Program-made: the position numbers and the translations under genes | Part shown: positions 25,628 through 35,272 of the stretch, in pieces | Layout of the letters: each line of letters begins with the position of its first letter | How positions within the stretch are numbered: the first letter of the stretch is position 1 | Notes under the pieces: model-generated | Seen by the model: the letters and a program-made list of their open reading frames with translations, nothing else | Told to the model about the DNA's origin: nothing | Databases searched by the model: none | Source of the DNA: Gammaproteobacteria bacterium | Lineage (GTDB): Bacteria > Pseudomonadota > Gammaproteobacteria > UBA6429 > Thiohalophilaceae | Direction of reading: 5' to 3' | Assembly (NCBI GenBank): GCA_022712915.1 | Contig: JAFLJQ010000100.1 | Coordinates: 1 to 41,083 of the forward strand | DNA: 41,083 bases

Positions 25628-26718
25628 CCACCTAAACGAACCGGCTGACGTTTTTCCCCCCACTCTCCTGCCGGGCCATCGAATACACCAGCACAGGCTG
25701 TACCACATTGCATACAATGACCATCATCGGTCAGGTTCCAGTCAGACAGTACATACCAATCACGACCGATAAGTATGTTACCGCACTGATGGCAGTAGGT
25801 ACTGCTGCCTGACTTGTCATGCACATTACCGGTATAGACATAACGCAGACCATTCTTCATGGCGATATCACGCGCCCGTACTAGCGTGGCTATCGGTGTC
25901 GGCGGTATATCCAGCATCTTGTAATCAGGATGAAAAGCAGAAAAATGCAGCGGCACATTGGGGCCGAGTTTATCCATCACCCACTGGCTAAGTTCATTTA
26001 ACTCTTGTTCAGAATCATTTTCACCGGGGATGAGCAAGGTCGTAATCTCCAGCCAAACATTTGTTTCGTGTTTAATGTATTGCAATGTATCCAACACGGC
26101 CTGTAAATGGCCCCCCGTCAGTTTATGGTAAAAACGCTCGGTAAAGGCCTTCAGATCAACATTGGCTGCATCCATGTATTGATAAAATTCGGCACGGGGT
26201 TCAGAACAAACATAACCAGCGGTGACGGCCACAGATTTAATATCAACGGCCCTGCACGCCTTAGCGACATCGATGGCATACTCATGAAAAATAACCGGGT
26301 CATTGTAGGTATAGGCAACACTACGGCTATGATGGGCCTTTGCCGCATTGGCGATCATCTCCGGTGTGGCCTGATCAGCCAGGGTATCAAACTCGCGTGA
26401 TTTGCTGATGTCCCAGTTCTGACAATACCGGCAGGCTAAATTGCAGCCCGCCGTACCAAAGGAAAACACAGGGCTACCGGGTAAAAAGTGATTTAAGGGT
26501 TTTTTCTCTATCGGATCGATACAAAAGCCACTGGAGCGGCCATAGGTGGTTAAGACCAGGGTATCGCCCAATCGTCCTCGCACAAAACATAAGCCACGCT
26601 GTCCATCATGCAGTTTACAAAAACGCGGACAGAGATCACACTGAATGCGGTCATGATCAACCTTATGCCAGTATTTCACGGGCACGCTACTAATGGGATC
26701 AATAGGGAAATCAGTCAT
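25612..26718 (-). CDS. amrS: AmmeMemoRadiSam system radical SAM enzyme
   Basis: The 368-residue protein has a radical SAM cluster site AGCNLACRYCQNW (CX3CX2C, about residue 92) and an N-terminal Cys set CDLCPRFC...GLC near residues 27-44. A C-terminal Cys ribbon (YCHQCG, then CMQCG) probably binds another metal. This architecture is that of the AmrS protein, related to pyruvate formate-lyase activating enzymes. Its proposed partners are AmrB (Memo) and AmrA (AMMECR1), encoded here at 36.2-37.5 kb beyond the pst-pho genes. The reaction and substrate of the system are unknown. It is transcribed in the same direction as pst-phoU. Confidence 0.9.
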   Translation of the reverse strand: MTDFPIDPISSVPVKYWHKVDHDRIQCDLCPRFCKLHDGQRGLCFVRGRLGDTLVLTTYGRSSGFCIDPIEKKPLNHFLPGSPVFSFGTAGCNLACRYCQNWDISKSREFDTLADQATPEMIANAAKAHHSRSVAYTYNDPVIFHEYAIDVAKACRAVDIKSVAVTAGYVCSEPRAEFYQYMDAANVDLKAFTERFYHKLTGGHLQAVLDTLQYIKHETNVWLEITTLLIPGENDSEQELNELSQWVMDKLGPNVPLHFSAFHPDYKMLDIPPTPIATLVRARDIAMKNGLRYVYTGNVHDKSGSSTYCHQCGNILIGRDWYVLSDWNLTDDGHCMQCGTACAGVFDGPAGEWGEKRQPVRLGGYSTV

Positions 26719-26894
26719 AGTGATTCATGAATGTTAAAGGGAGACTCAAAAAATAGTATCCCATTAAAAGGAAATCAAGAGCTGATGCTGTACGAAATTT
26801 TGCGTTTTTTTCGCAAAAATAACAATGTTCTGTGTCAGATTCAAGCGGGAGCTTGATGCGACCCGTTCATGTAATGGATAAAGCGAGTAATAAC
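26719..26894. other. Intergenic region between phoU and amrS
   Basis: This gap of 176 bp has no gene. TTTTGCG (26798-26804) and CGCAAAA (26812-26818) enclose seven T residues, a small stem-loop of unclear use. It may help end phoU transcription on the minus strand, but it lacks a classical GC-rich stem. Confidence 0.35.
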
Positions 26895-27608
26895 TCAGCC
26901 TTTGACTTCCTTCGCCAATTCACCAATGCCAGTATGGCGCACGTCCTTACCCTTAACGAGATAGATAACATATTCACAGATATTCTTGGAATGATCACCA
27001 ATGCGTTCGATGGCACGAGCTGTCCACATAACATCAAGCATACGGGTAATAGAGCGCGGGTCTTCCATCATAAAGGTCAGGGCCTGCCGCATAACACCGT
27101 CATATTCCTGATCAATGACCAGATCCTGTCGCGCGACTTCTAGCGCCGCCTCAGCATCCATACGGGCAAAGGCATCCAGAGTGTCATGCACCATTTTTGC
27201 GACCAGTTCACCAATATGGCGTAGTTCACCGTACTGGTTTTTGGGACGTTCCTTCTCAGCCAGACGCTGTCCCATGCGAGCAATACGCTCCGCCTGATCA
27301 CCGATACGTTCCAGATCGGTAATGGTTTTAATTACCGCTATAATCAAGCGTAAATCAGAGGCAGCCGGTTGGCGGCGGGCAATAATATGAGTGCATTCTT
27401 CATCAATAGCCACTTCCGCTGAATTGACCTTCATATCATTATCGATCACCATTTCAGCCAGCTTGATATCTCCTTCTACCAATGCTGTAATCGCCTGGAT
27501 GATTTGTTGTTCTACCAGTCCACCCATGGCCAAGACACTGTTTCGAACATCTTCCAACTCGGCATCAAATTGTTGCGAGATATGATGCCCCCGATTGCGC
27601 TGTTTCAT
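26895..27608 (-). CDS. phoU: Phosphate-specific transport system accessory protein PhoU
   Basis: The 237-residue all-helical cytoplasmic protein has two PhoU repeats, each with a metal-binding acidic motif: ITDLERIGDQAERIARM near residue 92 and TARAIERIGDHSKNICEY near residue 192. It connects the Pst transporter to the PhoR kinase and keeps the Pho regulon off when phosphate is plentiful. It is the last gene of the pst operon, 23 bp after pstB. Confidence 0.97.
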   Translation of the reverse strand: MKQRNRGHHISQQFDAELEDVRNSVLAMGGLVEQQIIQAITALVEGDIKLAEMVIDNDMKVNSAEVAIDEECTHIIARRQPAASDLRLIIAVIKTITDLERIGDQAERIARMGQRLAEKERPKNQYGELRHIGELVAKMVHDTLDAFARMDAEAALEVARQDLVIDQEYDGVMRQALTFMMEDPRSITRMLDVMWTARAIERIGDHSKNICEYVIYLVKGKDVRHTGIGELAKEVKG

Positions 27609-27631
27609 TTACTCTATCCTCTCAAATATTC

Positions 27632-28468
27632 TTAACCGTAACGACCGGTAATATAGTCTTCTGTCTGTTTTTTGCGTGGATTGGTGAAAATCCTGTCAGT
27701 ATCACCAAATTCAATCAATTCACCCAAATACATAAAGGCCGTGTAATCCGAAACACGCGCCGCCTGCTGCATGTTGTGGGTCACGATTACAATAGTATAG
27801 TTATTTTTCAACTCATGGATCAGTTCTTCAATCTTTAGAGTAGAAATGGGATCCAGTGCCGAAGCGGGTTCATCGAGTAACAAAACTTCCGGTTCGATGG
27901 CAATCGCACGTGCAATCACCAAACGTTGTTGCTGGCCGCCAGACAATCCCAAGGCACTATCATGCAGGCGATCCTTAACCTCTTCCCACAATGCGGCACT
28001 CTTTAATGATTTTTCGACCCTCTCATCAATAAGGCGGCGATTTTTAACACCCTGCAGGCGTAAACCATAGGCTACATTTTCATAGATCGATTTTGGAAAA
28101 GGGTTTGGTTTCTGAAACACCATGCCGACCCGGCGACGCAGATTAGCAACATCGATCTTTTTATCATGAATATTTTCACCACTCAGTAAAATATTACCTT
28201 CGATGCGACAGGTATCCACCAGGTCATTCATGCGATTAAAGCAACGCAATAGCGTTGATTTACCACAACCACTAGGGCCAATGAAGGCTGAAACCCGTTT
28301 TTCAGGCAGACGAATACTAATATCGCTAAGGGCCTGTTTTTCAGCATAAAAAAGATTTAGCGCGTCCGTCTCCAGACAGATGGTTTCATTATTAATATCC
28401 ATCGCCTGTTGTTTGCGATTCAGTGCATCCAGATTGATGCCGTGTGTTAACCCATTTTTGGATACCAT
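27632..28468 (-). CDS. pstB: Phosphate ABC transporter ATP-binding protein PstB
   Basis: The 278-residue ABC ATPase has Walker [20 protein letters not shown], signature [16 protein letters not shown], Walker [14 protein letters not shown] and switch His in [11 protein letters not shown]. The extended FNRMNDL after the P-loop is a PstB hallmark. It carries about 25 extra N-terminal residues; a start at the ATG encoding MDINNE would give a length closer to E. coli PstB (257). It lies 31 bp after pstA. Confidence 0.97.
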   Translation of the reverse strand: MVSKNGLTHGINLDALNRKQQAMDINNETICLETDALNLFYAEKQALSDISIRLPEKRVSAFIGPSGCGKSTLLRCFNRMNDLVDTCRIEGNILLSGENIHDKKIDVANLRRRVGMVFQKPNPFPKSIYENVAYGLRLQGVKNRRLIDERVEKSLKSAALWEEVKDRLHDSALGLSGGQQQRLVIARAIAIEPEVLLLDEPASALDPISTLKIEELIHELKNNYTIVIVTHNMQQAARVSDYTAFMYLGELIEFGDTDRIFTNPRKKQTEDYITGRYG

Positions 28469-28499
28469 AACTGACTACCTCAATACCAACAAATTCATA

Positions 28500-30155
28500 T
28501 TACGATTCCATGCCCTTATACTGTTCACGCAAGCGGTTGCGAATATAAATCGCGGCCAGGTTCAAAATAATAATGACAACCACTAACAACAAAGCCGTGG
28601 CATAAACCAGTGGTCTTGCCGCCTCAACATTAGGACTCTGGAAACCCACATCGTAGATATGAAAACCCAGATGCATAAACTTTCGATCCAAATGTAAAAA
28701 GGGTGCATTACCATCGAGAGGCAATGACGGGGCCAGTTTAACCACACCCACCAACATGAGCGGCGCCACCTCTCCTGCCGCCCGGGCAATGGCCAGAATC
28801 ATACCGGTCATCATTGCCGGAGTCGCCATAGGTATAATGGTACGCCATAGGGTTTCGGCCTTGGTTGCGCCCAGAGCCAATGAACCTTCACGAATGGCAC
28901 GCGGGATGCGTGACAAGCCTTCTTCAGTGGCAACAATCACGACAGGTACCGTGAGGATCGCCAGCGTCAGTGAGGACCAAAGTATACCTGGGGTACCAAA
29001 CGTTGGCGCTGGCAGGGCCTCAGGGTAAAATAAATGATCGATATTACCACCCAGAAAATAGACAAAAAAGCCCAGACCAAATACACCATAGACAATAGAA
29101 GGCACACCGGCCAAATTATTAACCGCGATACGAATGGTGCGTGTTACCGGCCCCTGCTTCGCATACTCGCGCAAATACACCGCAGCGATCACACCAAACG
29201 GTGTCACCATCATCGACATGATTAAAACCATCATCACCGTGCCAAAGATAGCCGGGAAAATACCCCCTTCAGTATTGGCTTCACGAGGCTCATCAGAAAC
29301 AAACTCCCATAACCTTACGAAGTAAAAACCAACTTTGCCAAGCACAGACAAATCATTCGGTCTATAAATACGGACAAGTTTAGCCAACGAAATGTCAATA
29401 ACACGGCCATCCATCACCTCGGCGGTGAGACTGTCACGATTAATGATACGGTAGAGTTCATTCAGTTGTATTTGTAAAACTTCATATTCTTTTTGAAATT
29501 GCTGACGTTTAACAACAAGGGCCTTGAGGTTTTCAGGCGTATCTTCACCACCCAGTTCAAGACGGCGTCTTTCAAGTCTCAGGTCTTCAATAGCATAGTT
29601 AACATCACCAATAGCCCCCTTTTCAATCTCACGTATCTGCTCGAAGATATCGAGAACGCGTTCCAAACGTTGCTCAAGCTCAGACCAGCTTGCATCGCCT
29701 TCGGCCACGACTTTGCCATCTTCTTTAATCGTCTTCAGGTAACCATAAAAATTGCCCCATTCACGGCGCTCAAGTGCAATGATGTTTTGTGGATAAGATA
29801 CGTCCGACAAATAAGCTTCGAGCAACCAACGAAAATCACTGCCAATCACGTCACGGTTACCCGTTTTGATCAAATGACGATCGACTCGTAATTTATCTGT
29901 CTTCAGGGTATAACCCGCACTATGCAAATCCTCCAATGATACCGATTCTGTATCTGTCAGCTCACCAATGACTGTCACTGCACTGCTGCCCGGCACAGTA
30001 TACTGAGCTTGCATGACGTCAGCAGGCCAAAAATGTCCCAAACCACGCACAGCAATCAGAGCTAACAAACCCAGCACGATAATCAAGCTAGCGCTAACGG
30101 CTGCCGCATTCAGCCATATCCAGGGAGTACCACTTTTAAACCAGTCGCGTATCAT
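28500..30155 (-). CDS. pstA: Phosphate ABC transporter permease PstA, large type
   Basis: At 551 residues it is nearly twice the E. coli PstA. After the first membrane helix (about residues 17-38) comes a periplasmic insertion of some 250 residues. This contains a charged coiled-coil stretch, about residues 155-245 (VLDIFEQIREIEKGAIGD, then LEDLRLERRRLELGG-like). The standard six-helix permease core follows, with the EAA-like loop EGSLALGATKAETLWRTI. It starts 4 bp inside the end of pstC (ATGA overlap). Such long forms occur in several marine and environmental gammaproteobacteria. The role of the insertion is not known to me. Confidence 0.93.
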   Translation of the reverse strand: MIRDWFKSGTPWIWLNAAAVSASLIIVLGLLALIAVRGLGHFWPADVMQAQYTVPGSSAVTVIGELTDTESVSLEDLHSAGYTLKTDKLRVDRHLIKTGNRDVIGSDFRWLLEAYLSDVSYPQNIIALERREWGNFYGYLKTIKEDGKVVAEGDASWSELEQRLERVLDIFEQIREIEKGAIGDVNYAIEDLRLERRRLELGGEDTPENLKALVVKRQQFQKEYEVLQIQLNELYRIINRDSLTAEVMDGRVIDISLAKLVRIYRPNDLSVLGKVGFYFVRLWEFVSDEPREANTEGGIFPAIFGTVMMVLIMSMMVTPFGVIAAVYLREYAKQGPVTRTIRIAVNNLAGVPSIVYGVFGLGFFVYFLGGNIDHLFYPEALPAPTFGTPGILWSSLTLAILTVPVVIVATEEGLSRIPRAIREGSLALGATKAETLWRTIIPMATPAMMTGMILAIARAAGEVAPLMLVGVVKLAPSLPLDGNAPFLHLDRKFMHLGFHIYDVGFQSPNVEAARPLVYATALLLVVVIIILNLAAIYIRNRLREQYKGMES

Positions 30156-32422
30156 AATGAGCTGTACTTTTTGCGTAAGCGATGACGGACGATCTCCGCC
30201 ACGGTATTAAACATAAAGGTAAAGGCAAACAGCACCAGGGCTGCAAGGAACAAGATCCGGTAATGCGTGCTATCGACTTCCGACTCAGGCATTTCGACGG
30301 CGATATTGGCTGACAAGGTGCGCATTCCCTGGAAAATACTCAAATCCATTACAGGGGTATTGCCCGTCGCCATCAGCACGATCATGGTTTCACCCACCGC
30401 ACGCCCCATGCCAATCATCACCGCAGAAAAAATGCCAGGACTGGCCGTTAACAACACAACTCTCGACATGGTCTGCCAGGGTGTTGCGCCCAGGGCCAGT
30501 GAACCAAAGGTCAAATGTTTAGGGACGCTAAAAATAGCATCTTCAGTGATGGAAAATATCGTTGGAATAACGGCCACCCCCATGGCAATACCGACAACCA
30601 TGGAATTACGCTGGTCATAGCCAAGACCAAAATGCCTGTCCAGCCAACCTTTCATATCGCCCGAAAATAAAACCGATTCCATAGGTGCACTAAACGACAG
30701 AGCCATCCAACCAAGGATAAACAAGACAGGGATTAACAGGGCCGCTTGCCATCCATCAGGGACAAGACTACGAATAGATGCCGGTAATTGCTGCCAGGCC
30801 AGGGCAAAAATCAGTACGCCTAATGGTAAAAGAAGCAACATGGCAAACACGCCGACCAAATGACTTTCAATCACCGGTGCCAACCATAAGCCTGCAAGGA
30901 AACCAAGAATAACCGTTGGCAGAGCCTCCATAATTTCGATGGACGGTTTAACATAGGTGCGCATCTTCGGGGCCATAAAGTAGGCGGTATAAATTGCCCC
31001 CATGATAGCCAGCGGTACAGCAAACAACATGGCATAAAATGCTGCTTTTAAGGTACCAAAGGCCAGCGGCATCAAACTATATTTGGGTTCAAAATCATTA
31101 CTGGCCGACGAAGACTGCCAGGTGTAATCTGGCTGCTCATAACTTTCATACCAAACCTTGTCCCACAACACTGCCCAGGAAATTTCCGGGTGCTCATTGT
31201 CCACATGTACAAATTGAATATGGTGGTCAGCTGACTCAGCCAGAACATAATCTGCACGGGGAGAAATGGCTACATGTTGTATTGTGTAGTCACTGACCTT
31301 TTTAGATACGATGGTGCTGTGAGCCGTTGAGTGGTGAATGGCCACAACACCTTGGCCACTGGACGTGACAAATCCCTTACGGCGCTGTTCCGTCTCAATA
31401 TCCCGGATACCACTTTTCTCCTCCGTTATAAAGCTTCGAATATGGGTCAACTCTGTATTTTCACCGCGGCGCACCGGAAACCATTGCACAACATCCCCGG
31501 AAGATGTGGCGATCAAAAGTGAGATACCCCCGGTTAAAAATGTCATGTGGTTGATCTGTATCCCTTCCGCAACAACCTGTTTGCGTTCAACAAAACGGGG
31601 TTCAGTTTTTTCACTGATATCAATAACGGTGATATAACCTGACTGCTCGGCCACATACAGGTACCGTTGGCCATATTCAATCAGCAGTGACTTAATATTT
31701 TCCACCACCGGCAACATAGCCGATGAGATTTGAACGCTGGCTGAATCCTCTTCATCGCTCAGCATAGATTCTTCTTTTTGCAAATGGGTCAGTTGCAGTT
31801 GCCCATCTTCAGTCACCACGACAATCGTGGTTTGATCTTCATCACTGCGCAGGGCCAATTGTTGGATAGCCCGTTTCTGAGCATCAGCAACAATGGGCTT
31901 TGCACCAAATGGATACTCGATACGGGGTGTAATCTTACGTTTGTCATTAGGGTAACTGACATCATATTGATGTTGCCCTACCACAACCTGGCCATTATCC
32001 AGGCCATAAATAAACAGACCACTTGATAGTCGGCCATGGGTAAAGGATGACACCTTGGCCTTTGCCGGAAGAGGTAAGCGAACCTCATCTATAACTTCGC
32101 CAGATCTGGCCTTGAAAAAAACAGCATAAGCCTGATCTGTCAGACGCACTGCCACTTCATTTTGCTCTTCCATGGCAAAATGCAGGGTTTGCCCCAGTTG
32201 CGCGGCTGGACGAGGGTAACTGGCAACCGTATCCATCTTCGCCGGAAGAAACATGGGGAAGACAACATACAACAGATAGAAAAAAATCAGTACGATGGCA
32301 ATAATGACACTAATGCCGCCGACCCCCATGCAGATCGACATAAGTCGATCCTTGATACCGCGCCACTGGAAGCGGCTGGTACCCGTATTAGTAAAAAATC
32401 GGTTCAATGATTGAATTAACAT
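30152..32422 (-). CDS. pstC: Phosphate ABC transporter permease PstC, large type
   Basis: The 756-residue protein has a first helix at about residues 29-55. A periplasmic domain of roughly 370 residues follows, with repeated beta-propeller-like segments (for example RYLYVAEQSGYITVIDI and GISLLIATSSGDVVQW). The permease core from about residue 450 carries the loop SLALGATPWQTMSRVV. It is the large PstC type that pairs with large PstA. The periplasmic beta-propeller could contact PstS or sense a ligand; this is inference. A Pho-box-like site lies 25 bp upstream of the start, so pstC-pstA-pstB-phoU has its own regulated promoter. Confidence 0.93.
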   Translation of the reverse strand: MLIQSLNRFFTNTGTSRFQWRGIKDRLMSICMGVGGISVIIAIVLIFFYLLYVVFPMFLPAKMDTVASYPRPAAQLGQTLHFAMEEQNEVAVRLTDQAYAVFFKARSGEVIDEVRLPLPAKAKVSSFTHGRLSSGLFIYGLDNGQVVVGQHQYDVSYPNDKRKITPRIEYPFGAKPIVADAQKRAIQQLALRSDEDQTTIVVVTEDGQLQLTHLQKEESMLSDEEDSASVQISSAMLPVVENIKSLLIEYGQRYLYVAEQSGYITVIDISEKTEPRFVERKQVVAEGIQINHMTFLTGGISLLIATSSGDVVQWFPVRRGENTELTHIRSFITEEKSGIRDIETEQRRKGFVTSSGQGVVAIHHSTAHSTIVSKKVSDYTIQHVAISPRADYVLAESADHHIQFVHVDNEHPEISWAVLWDKVWYESYEQPDYTWQSSSASNDFEPKYSLMPLAFGTLKAAFYAMLFAVPLAIMGAIYTAYFMAPKMRTYVKPSIEIMEALPTVILGFLAGLWLAPVIESHLVGVFAMLLLLPLGVLIFALAWQQLPASIRSLVPDGWQAALLIPVLFILGWMALSFSAPMESVLFSGDMKGWLDRHFGLGYDQRNSMVVGIAMGVAVIPTIFSITEDAIFSVPKHLTFGSLALGATPWQTMSRVVLLTASPGIFSAVMIGMGRAVGETMIVLMATGNTPVMDLSIFQGMRTLSANIAVEMPESEVDSTHYRILFLAALVLFAFTFMFNTVAEIVRHRLRKKYSSL

Positions 32423-32446
32423 AGGGCGTGATTTTAACTGTCAAAT

Positions 32447-32464
32447 ATGACAGAAATGTTACAC
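32447..32464 (-). promoter_or_regulatory. Pho box upstream of pstC
   Basis: Read on the minus strand, GTGTAACATTTCTGTCAT has the second CTGTCAT half-site perfect and the first half degenerate, with 4 bp between halves as in PhoB sites. It lies 25 bp before the pstC start and suggests PhoB-dependent expression of pstCAB-phoU separately from pstS. The neighbouring CTGTCATATTTGACAG is also palindromic. Confidence 0.65.
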
Positions 32465-32483
32465 AACAACTTTACCATAAAAA

Positions 32484-32642
32484 TCAATCAGTTAAAGATC
32501 CATCTGTACCAGCAGATGAGTACAATGCCTGTGGTAATTTGTCATGCAAGGGAAGATTTGTAAAAACAATAATATAAAGTAATACGACAGACAGATAAAC
32601 GAGTGCCCTTTTGCTTGAATTGCTTACGCGCCGTGGTTTCAT
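32484..32642 (-). CDS. Small membrane protein between pstS and pstC
   Basis: This 52-residue frame starts at ATG 32642 with AGAGGT 5 nt upstream. An in-frame upstream ATG at 32672 has no such site. It encodes a basic N-terminus (MKPRRVSNSSKRALVYLS) followed by one membrane helix (LVYLSVVLLYIIVFTNLP) and a short polar tail. It is on the same strand as pstS and pstC, between the pstS terminator and the pstC Pho box. No family is recognised. The good ribosome site and coherent topology make it more likely real than chance, but conservation would have to be shown. Confidence 0.5.
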   Translation of the reverse strand: MKPRRVSNSSKRALVYLSVVLLYIIVFTNLPLHDKLPQALYSSAGTDGSLTD

Positions 32643-32807
32643 ATTAACCTCTATTATAAAATGGAAAATCATGGCTCAAGGCTAAGAAGTTTGTCTTGCG
32701 ACTTCATAACACTGAGATGAAATAAATAAGGAATCTTTGTTTAATTTAATCAGACGCCTTACCAAGGTAGTCTCGGCAAATGAAGAAAAGGTTCAAATAA
32801 ATAAAAA
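32643..32807. other. Gap between the small membrane ORF and the pstS terminator
   Basis: This stretch of about 165 bp holds no supported gene and should contain the promoter of the small ORF on the minus strand. I see no convincing Pho box in it. Confidence 0.35.
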
Positions 32808-32828
32808 AGCCCCGCATAAAGCGGGGCT
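32808..32828 (-). terminator. Rho-independent terminator of pstS
   Basis: AGCCCCGC (32808-32815), loop ATAAA, GCGGGGCT (32821-32828), followed on the minus strand by a T-tract. It is 30 bp after the pstS stop. It separates pstS from pstCAB and would allow a pstS message more abundant than that of the permease genes. Confidence 0.9.
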
Positions 32829-32857
32829 CAAAAGGGGAGAAGTTTATTATTATTATT

Positions 32858-33829
32858 TTAATTTAGTCTACGTAACTGCTTCTGTACCATTTTGCTATCC
32901 ATCGGGATATAACCATCTTTGATAACAACCTTCTGGCCAGTCTTTGACAGTACCATTTTAATAAACTCTTTCTCGATTGGCGCCAGTTGCTTATTCGGCT
33001 TTTTATTAACATAGACGTACAAAAAACGACTCAGAGGATATTTACCAGAGGCCGCATTTTCAGTCGATGCATTAATAAATGGCTTGCCTGATTTTTTGGT
33101 CAAAGGTACCACACGTACTCCGGAGGTCTTGTAACCAATACCGGAATAACCAATACCATTCAGGGATGAAGAAATGGATTGTACAACCGAGGCAGAACCA
33201 GGTTGTTCATTGACCGTCTTCTTGTAATCACCCTTACACAGAGCCTTCTTCTTAAAATATCCGTATGTACCTGAAACCGAGTTACGGCCATACAGCTGTA
33301 CAGTACGATTTTTCCAGCTACCACCGAGACCCAGATCGCCCCAACGGCTAATGTCCTTACCGTAACCACACTTACGCACAAAAGAGAATATCGCATCAAC
33401 TTGCGGAATGGTCAGGCCCTTGATGGGGTTATCTTTGTGTACATATACCGCCAAAGCATCGATGGCCACCGGAATGGCTGTTGGTTTGTAACCGTGTTTC
33501 TTTTCAAAGGACTGTAATTCCTTGTCTTTCATCTTACGGCTCATTGGACCAATGTTTGACGTTCCTTCAGTCAAGGCAGGTGGCGCAGTTGAAGAGCCAG
33601 CAGCCTGAATCTGAATATTTACATTCGGATATAAACGTTTAAATTCTTCGGCCCACAAGGTCATCAGGTTCGCCAGGGTATCAGAACCGACACTGGACAA
33701 GTTGCCCGAAACGCCACTGGCTTTGGTATATTCAGGCAATTTCTTGTCTAAACTGCTGGCGGCTATAGCACTGGATGCGCCAACTGTCAGCATGGTGGCA
33801 CTTAGCATATAAATACTTTGTTTGATCAT
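32858..33829 (-). CDS. pstS: Phosphate ABC transporter substrate-binding protein PstS
   Basis: The 323-residue periplasmic protein has a signal peptide (residues 1-24, ending SSAIAAS). The PstS-like binding lobes include [21 protein letters not shown], the [23 protein letters not shown] phosphate loop, and [18 protein letters not shown]. It captures phosphate for PstCAB. It is monocistronic, bounded by its own terminator and three tandem Pho half-sites. TTGGAGA precedes ATG 33829 as the Shine-Dalgarno. Confidence 0.95.
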   Translation of the reverse strand: MIKQSIYMLSATMLTVGASSAIAASSLDKKLPEYTKASGVSGNLSSVGSDTLANLMTLWAEEFKRLYPNVNIQIQAAGSSTAPPALTEGTSNIGPMSRKMKDKELQSFEKKHGYKPTAIPVAIDALAVYVHKDNPIKGLTIPQVDAIFSFVRKCGYGKDISRWGDLGLGGSWKNRTVQLYGRNSVSGTYGYFKKKALCKGDYKKTVNEQPGSASVVQSISSSLNGIGYSGIGYKTSGVRVVPLTKKSGKPFINASTENAASGKYPLSRFLYVYVNKKPNKQLAPIEKEFIKMVLSKTGQKVVIKDGYIPMDSKMVQKQLRRLN

Positions 33830-33891
33830 ATGTTTTCTCCAAATAACGATTTTGTTTTCAAATTTCTATGCTGTCATAATCGTTTTTTAAT

Positions 33892-33920
33892 ATGTCAGTC
33901 TGATGATCAAAAGATGACAG
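33892..33920 (-). promoter_or_regulatory. Tandem Pho half-sites upstream of pstS
   Basis: On the minus strand three 7-mers follow each other at exact 11-bp spacing: CTGTCAT, TGATCAT and CTGACAT. This is the arrangement of PhoB boxes, the first being a perfect half-site. The cluster lies about 63-91 bp upstream of the pstS start. Confidence 0.7.
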
Positions 33921-33934
33921 TTTAGTGAAAACGA

Positions 33935-35272
33935 TTAATTTGCGTTTTGTTTATGATCAAGAGCCTTTTTTTTAGCCATCACTCGCTCGGCAGGAAAACG
34001 GCAACTGAAAGTACTGCCTTTATCCAATGCACTGTCTATGACTAACTGACCATCGTGGCGTTCGAGCACATGTTTTACAATAGCCAAACCAAGTCCGGTA
34101 CCACCGGATTCCCGGGAGCGGTCAATATCCACCCGGTAAAAACGCTGAGTAAGGTTTGGAATATGATGTGCAGCGATGCCAGACCCGGTATCGATGACAT
34201 CAAACCGTGCTTTGCCATTATCTTTATACCACTTAACACTAATATGTCCTTTTTCAGGAGTATACCGTATGGCATTAGTGAGCAGGTTAATGAACAAACT
34301 GCGTAATTCTTCCTGATTGCCAAGTAGATCTAAATTTTCATCAATCTCAAAATTAAGCTCGTGCTGTTTCTTGCGGCATAACAATTCGACTGATTCTTTT
34401 ATCAGCGATAACATACCCGACATATTGACAATATTATTTGTTAATTTAACGGGTTCAGTTTCAAGTTTGGACAGTGTTAACAGATCAGTTACCAGCCTTT
34501 CCATGCGTTTAACCTGATCAGTCATATTATATAGGGGTCTTTCAAGATCCTTGCTGCTTCTAATGGGAATATTTTGCAAGGTTTCAAGATAACCGGATAA
34601 TACTGTAATGGGTGAACGCAGCTCATGCGACACATTACCGACAAACTGACTGCGCATAACCTCCAACTTGGTCACATGGGTTACATCCCGACAAATAATC
34701 AGCTTCTGGCTGCTGCCATATGGAATGATCTGCAATAACAGGGATTGTTCACCTTTACGTAGCGATGACAACTTGATCTCCTGGCTAAAATCATTCGCCA
34801 GCAAATACTGTAAAAAATCCGGATGGCGCAATAGATTATTGATCGATTGCCCTACATCCTTAGGAAAGGCAAGACCCAGCATACGGCAAGCTGCCGGATT
34901 GGCCCATTCAATCTTGTTATGTTTATTCAAAATGACCATGCCGTCAGGCAAGGCTTCGGCCGCATCCTGAAAACGGGTCAACATATTGGTCAGGTGCGCG
35001 CGGTTTATTTTCTTTTCTTTCTCCATGAGAAAGATCTCGTTAAAGATCTCACCCCAAAAGCCTGACGCCCCAGGTAATTCTGTTTCATTTCGATTGATAA
35101 ACCAGAAGTGCAACTTAAACACATTACGTAAAGTAATGAAAATATAGATAAACAGTGCTATAGCAATAAACAACACGGCGTTGTCAAAAAAGATGCCTCC
35201 AAACAAACCTGACACGCCAGTAATGAAGAGCAGTAACCAAATTTCATTTTGATGGTAAGGATGGGAACGCAT
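33935..35272 (-). CDS. phoR: Phosphate regulon sensor histidine kinase PhoR
   Basis: The 445-residue kinase has two N-terminal helices (about residues 10-50) and a PAS domain (DAAEALPDGMVILNKHNKIE, about 92-190). The H-box is VSHELRSPITVLSGYLETL with the phospho-His near residue 215. N and G boxes are LLTNAIRYTP, DTGSGI and GGTGLGLAIVKH. It phosphorylates PhoB when phosphate is scarce. It starts at the last base of phoB, forming a phoB-phoR operon downstream of which pstS lies on the same strand. Confidence 0.96.
   Translation of the reverse strand: MRSHPYHQNEIWLLLFITGVSGLFGGIFFDNAVLFIAIALFIYIFITLRNVFKLHFWFINRNETELPGASGFWGEIFNEIFLMEKEKKINRAHLTNMLTRFQDAAEALPDGMVILNKHNKIEWANPAACRMLGLAFPKDVGQSINNLLRHPDFLQYLLANDFSQEIKLSSLRKGEQSLLLQIIPYGSSQKLIICRDVTHVTKLEVMRSQFVGNVSHELRSPITVLSGYLETLQNIPIRSSKDLERPLYNMTDQVKRMERLVTDLLTLSKLETEPVKLTNNIVNMSGMLSLIKESVELLCRKKQHELNFEIDENLDLLGNQEELRSLFINLLTNAIRYTPEKGHISVKWYKDNGKARFDVIDTGSGIAAHHIPNLTQRFYRVDIDRSRESGGTGLGLAIVKHVLERHDGQLVIDSALDKGSTFSCRFPAERVMAKKKALDHKQNAN

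Noticed and set aside
26798-26818. Classical terminator after phoU
   Set aside because: The stem is only 7 bp with a T-only loop and no GC-rich arm, so I list it only as a weak structure.
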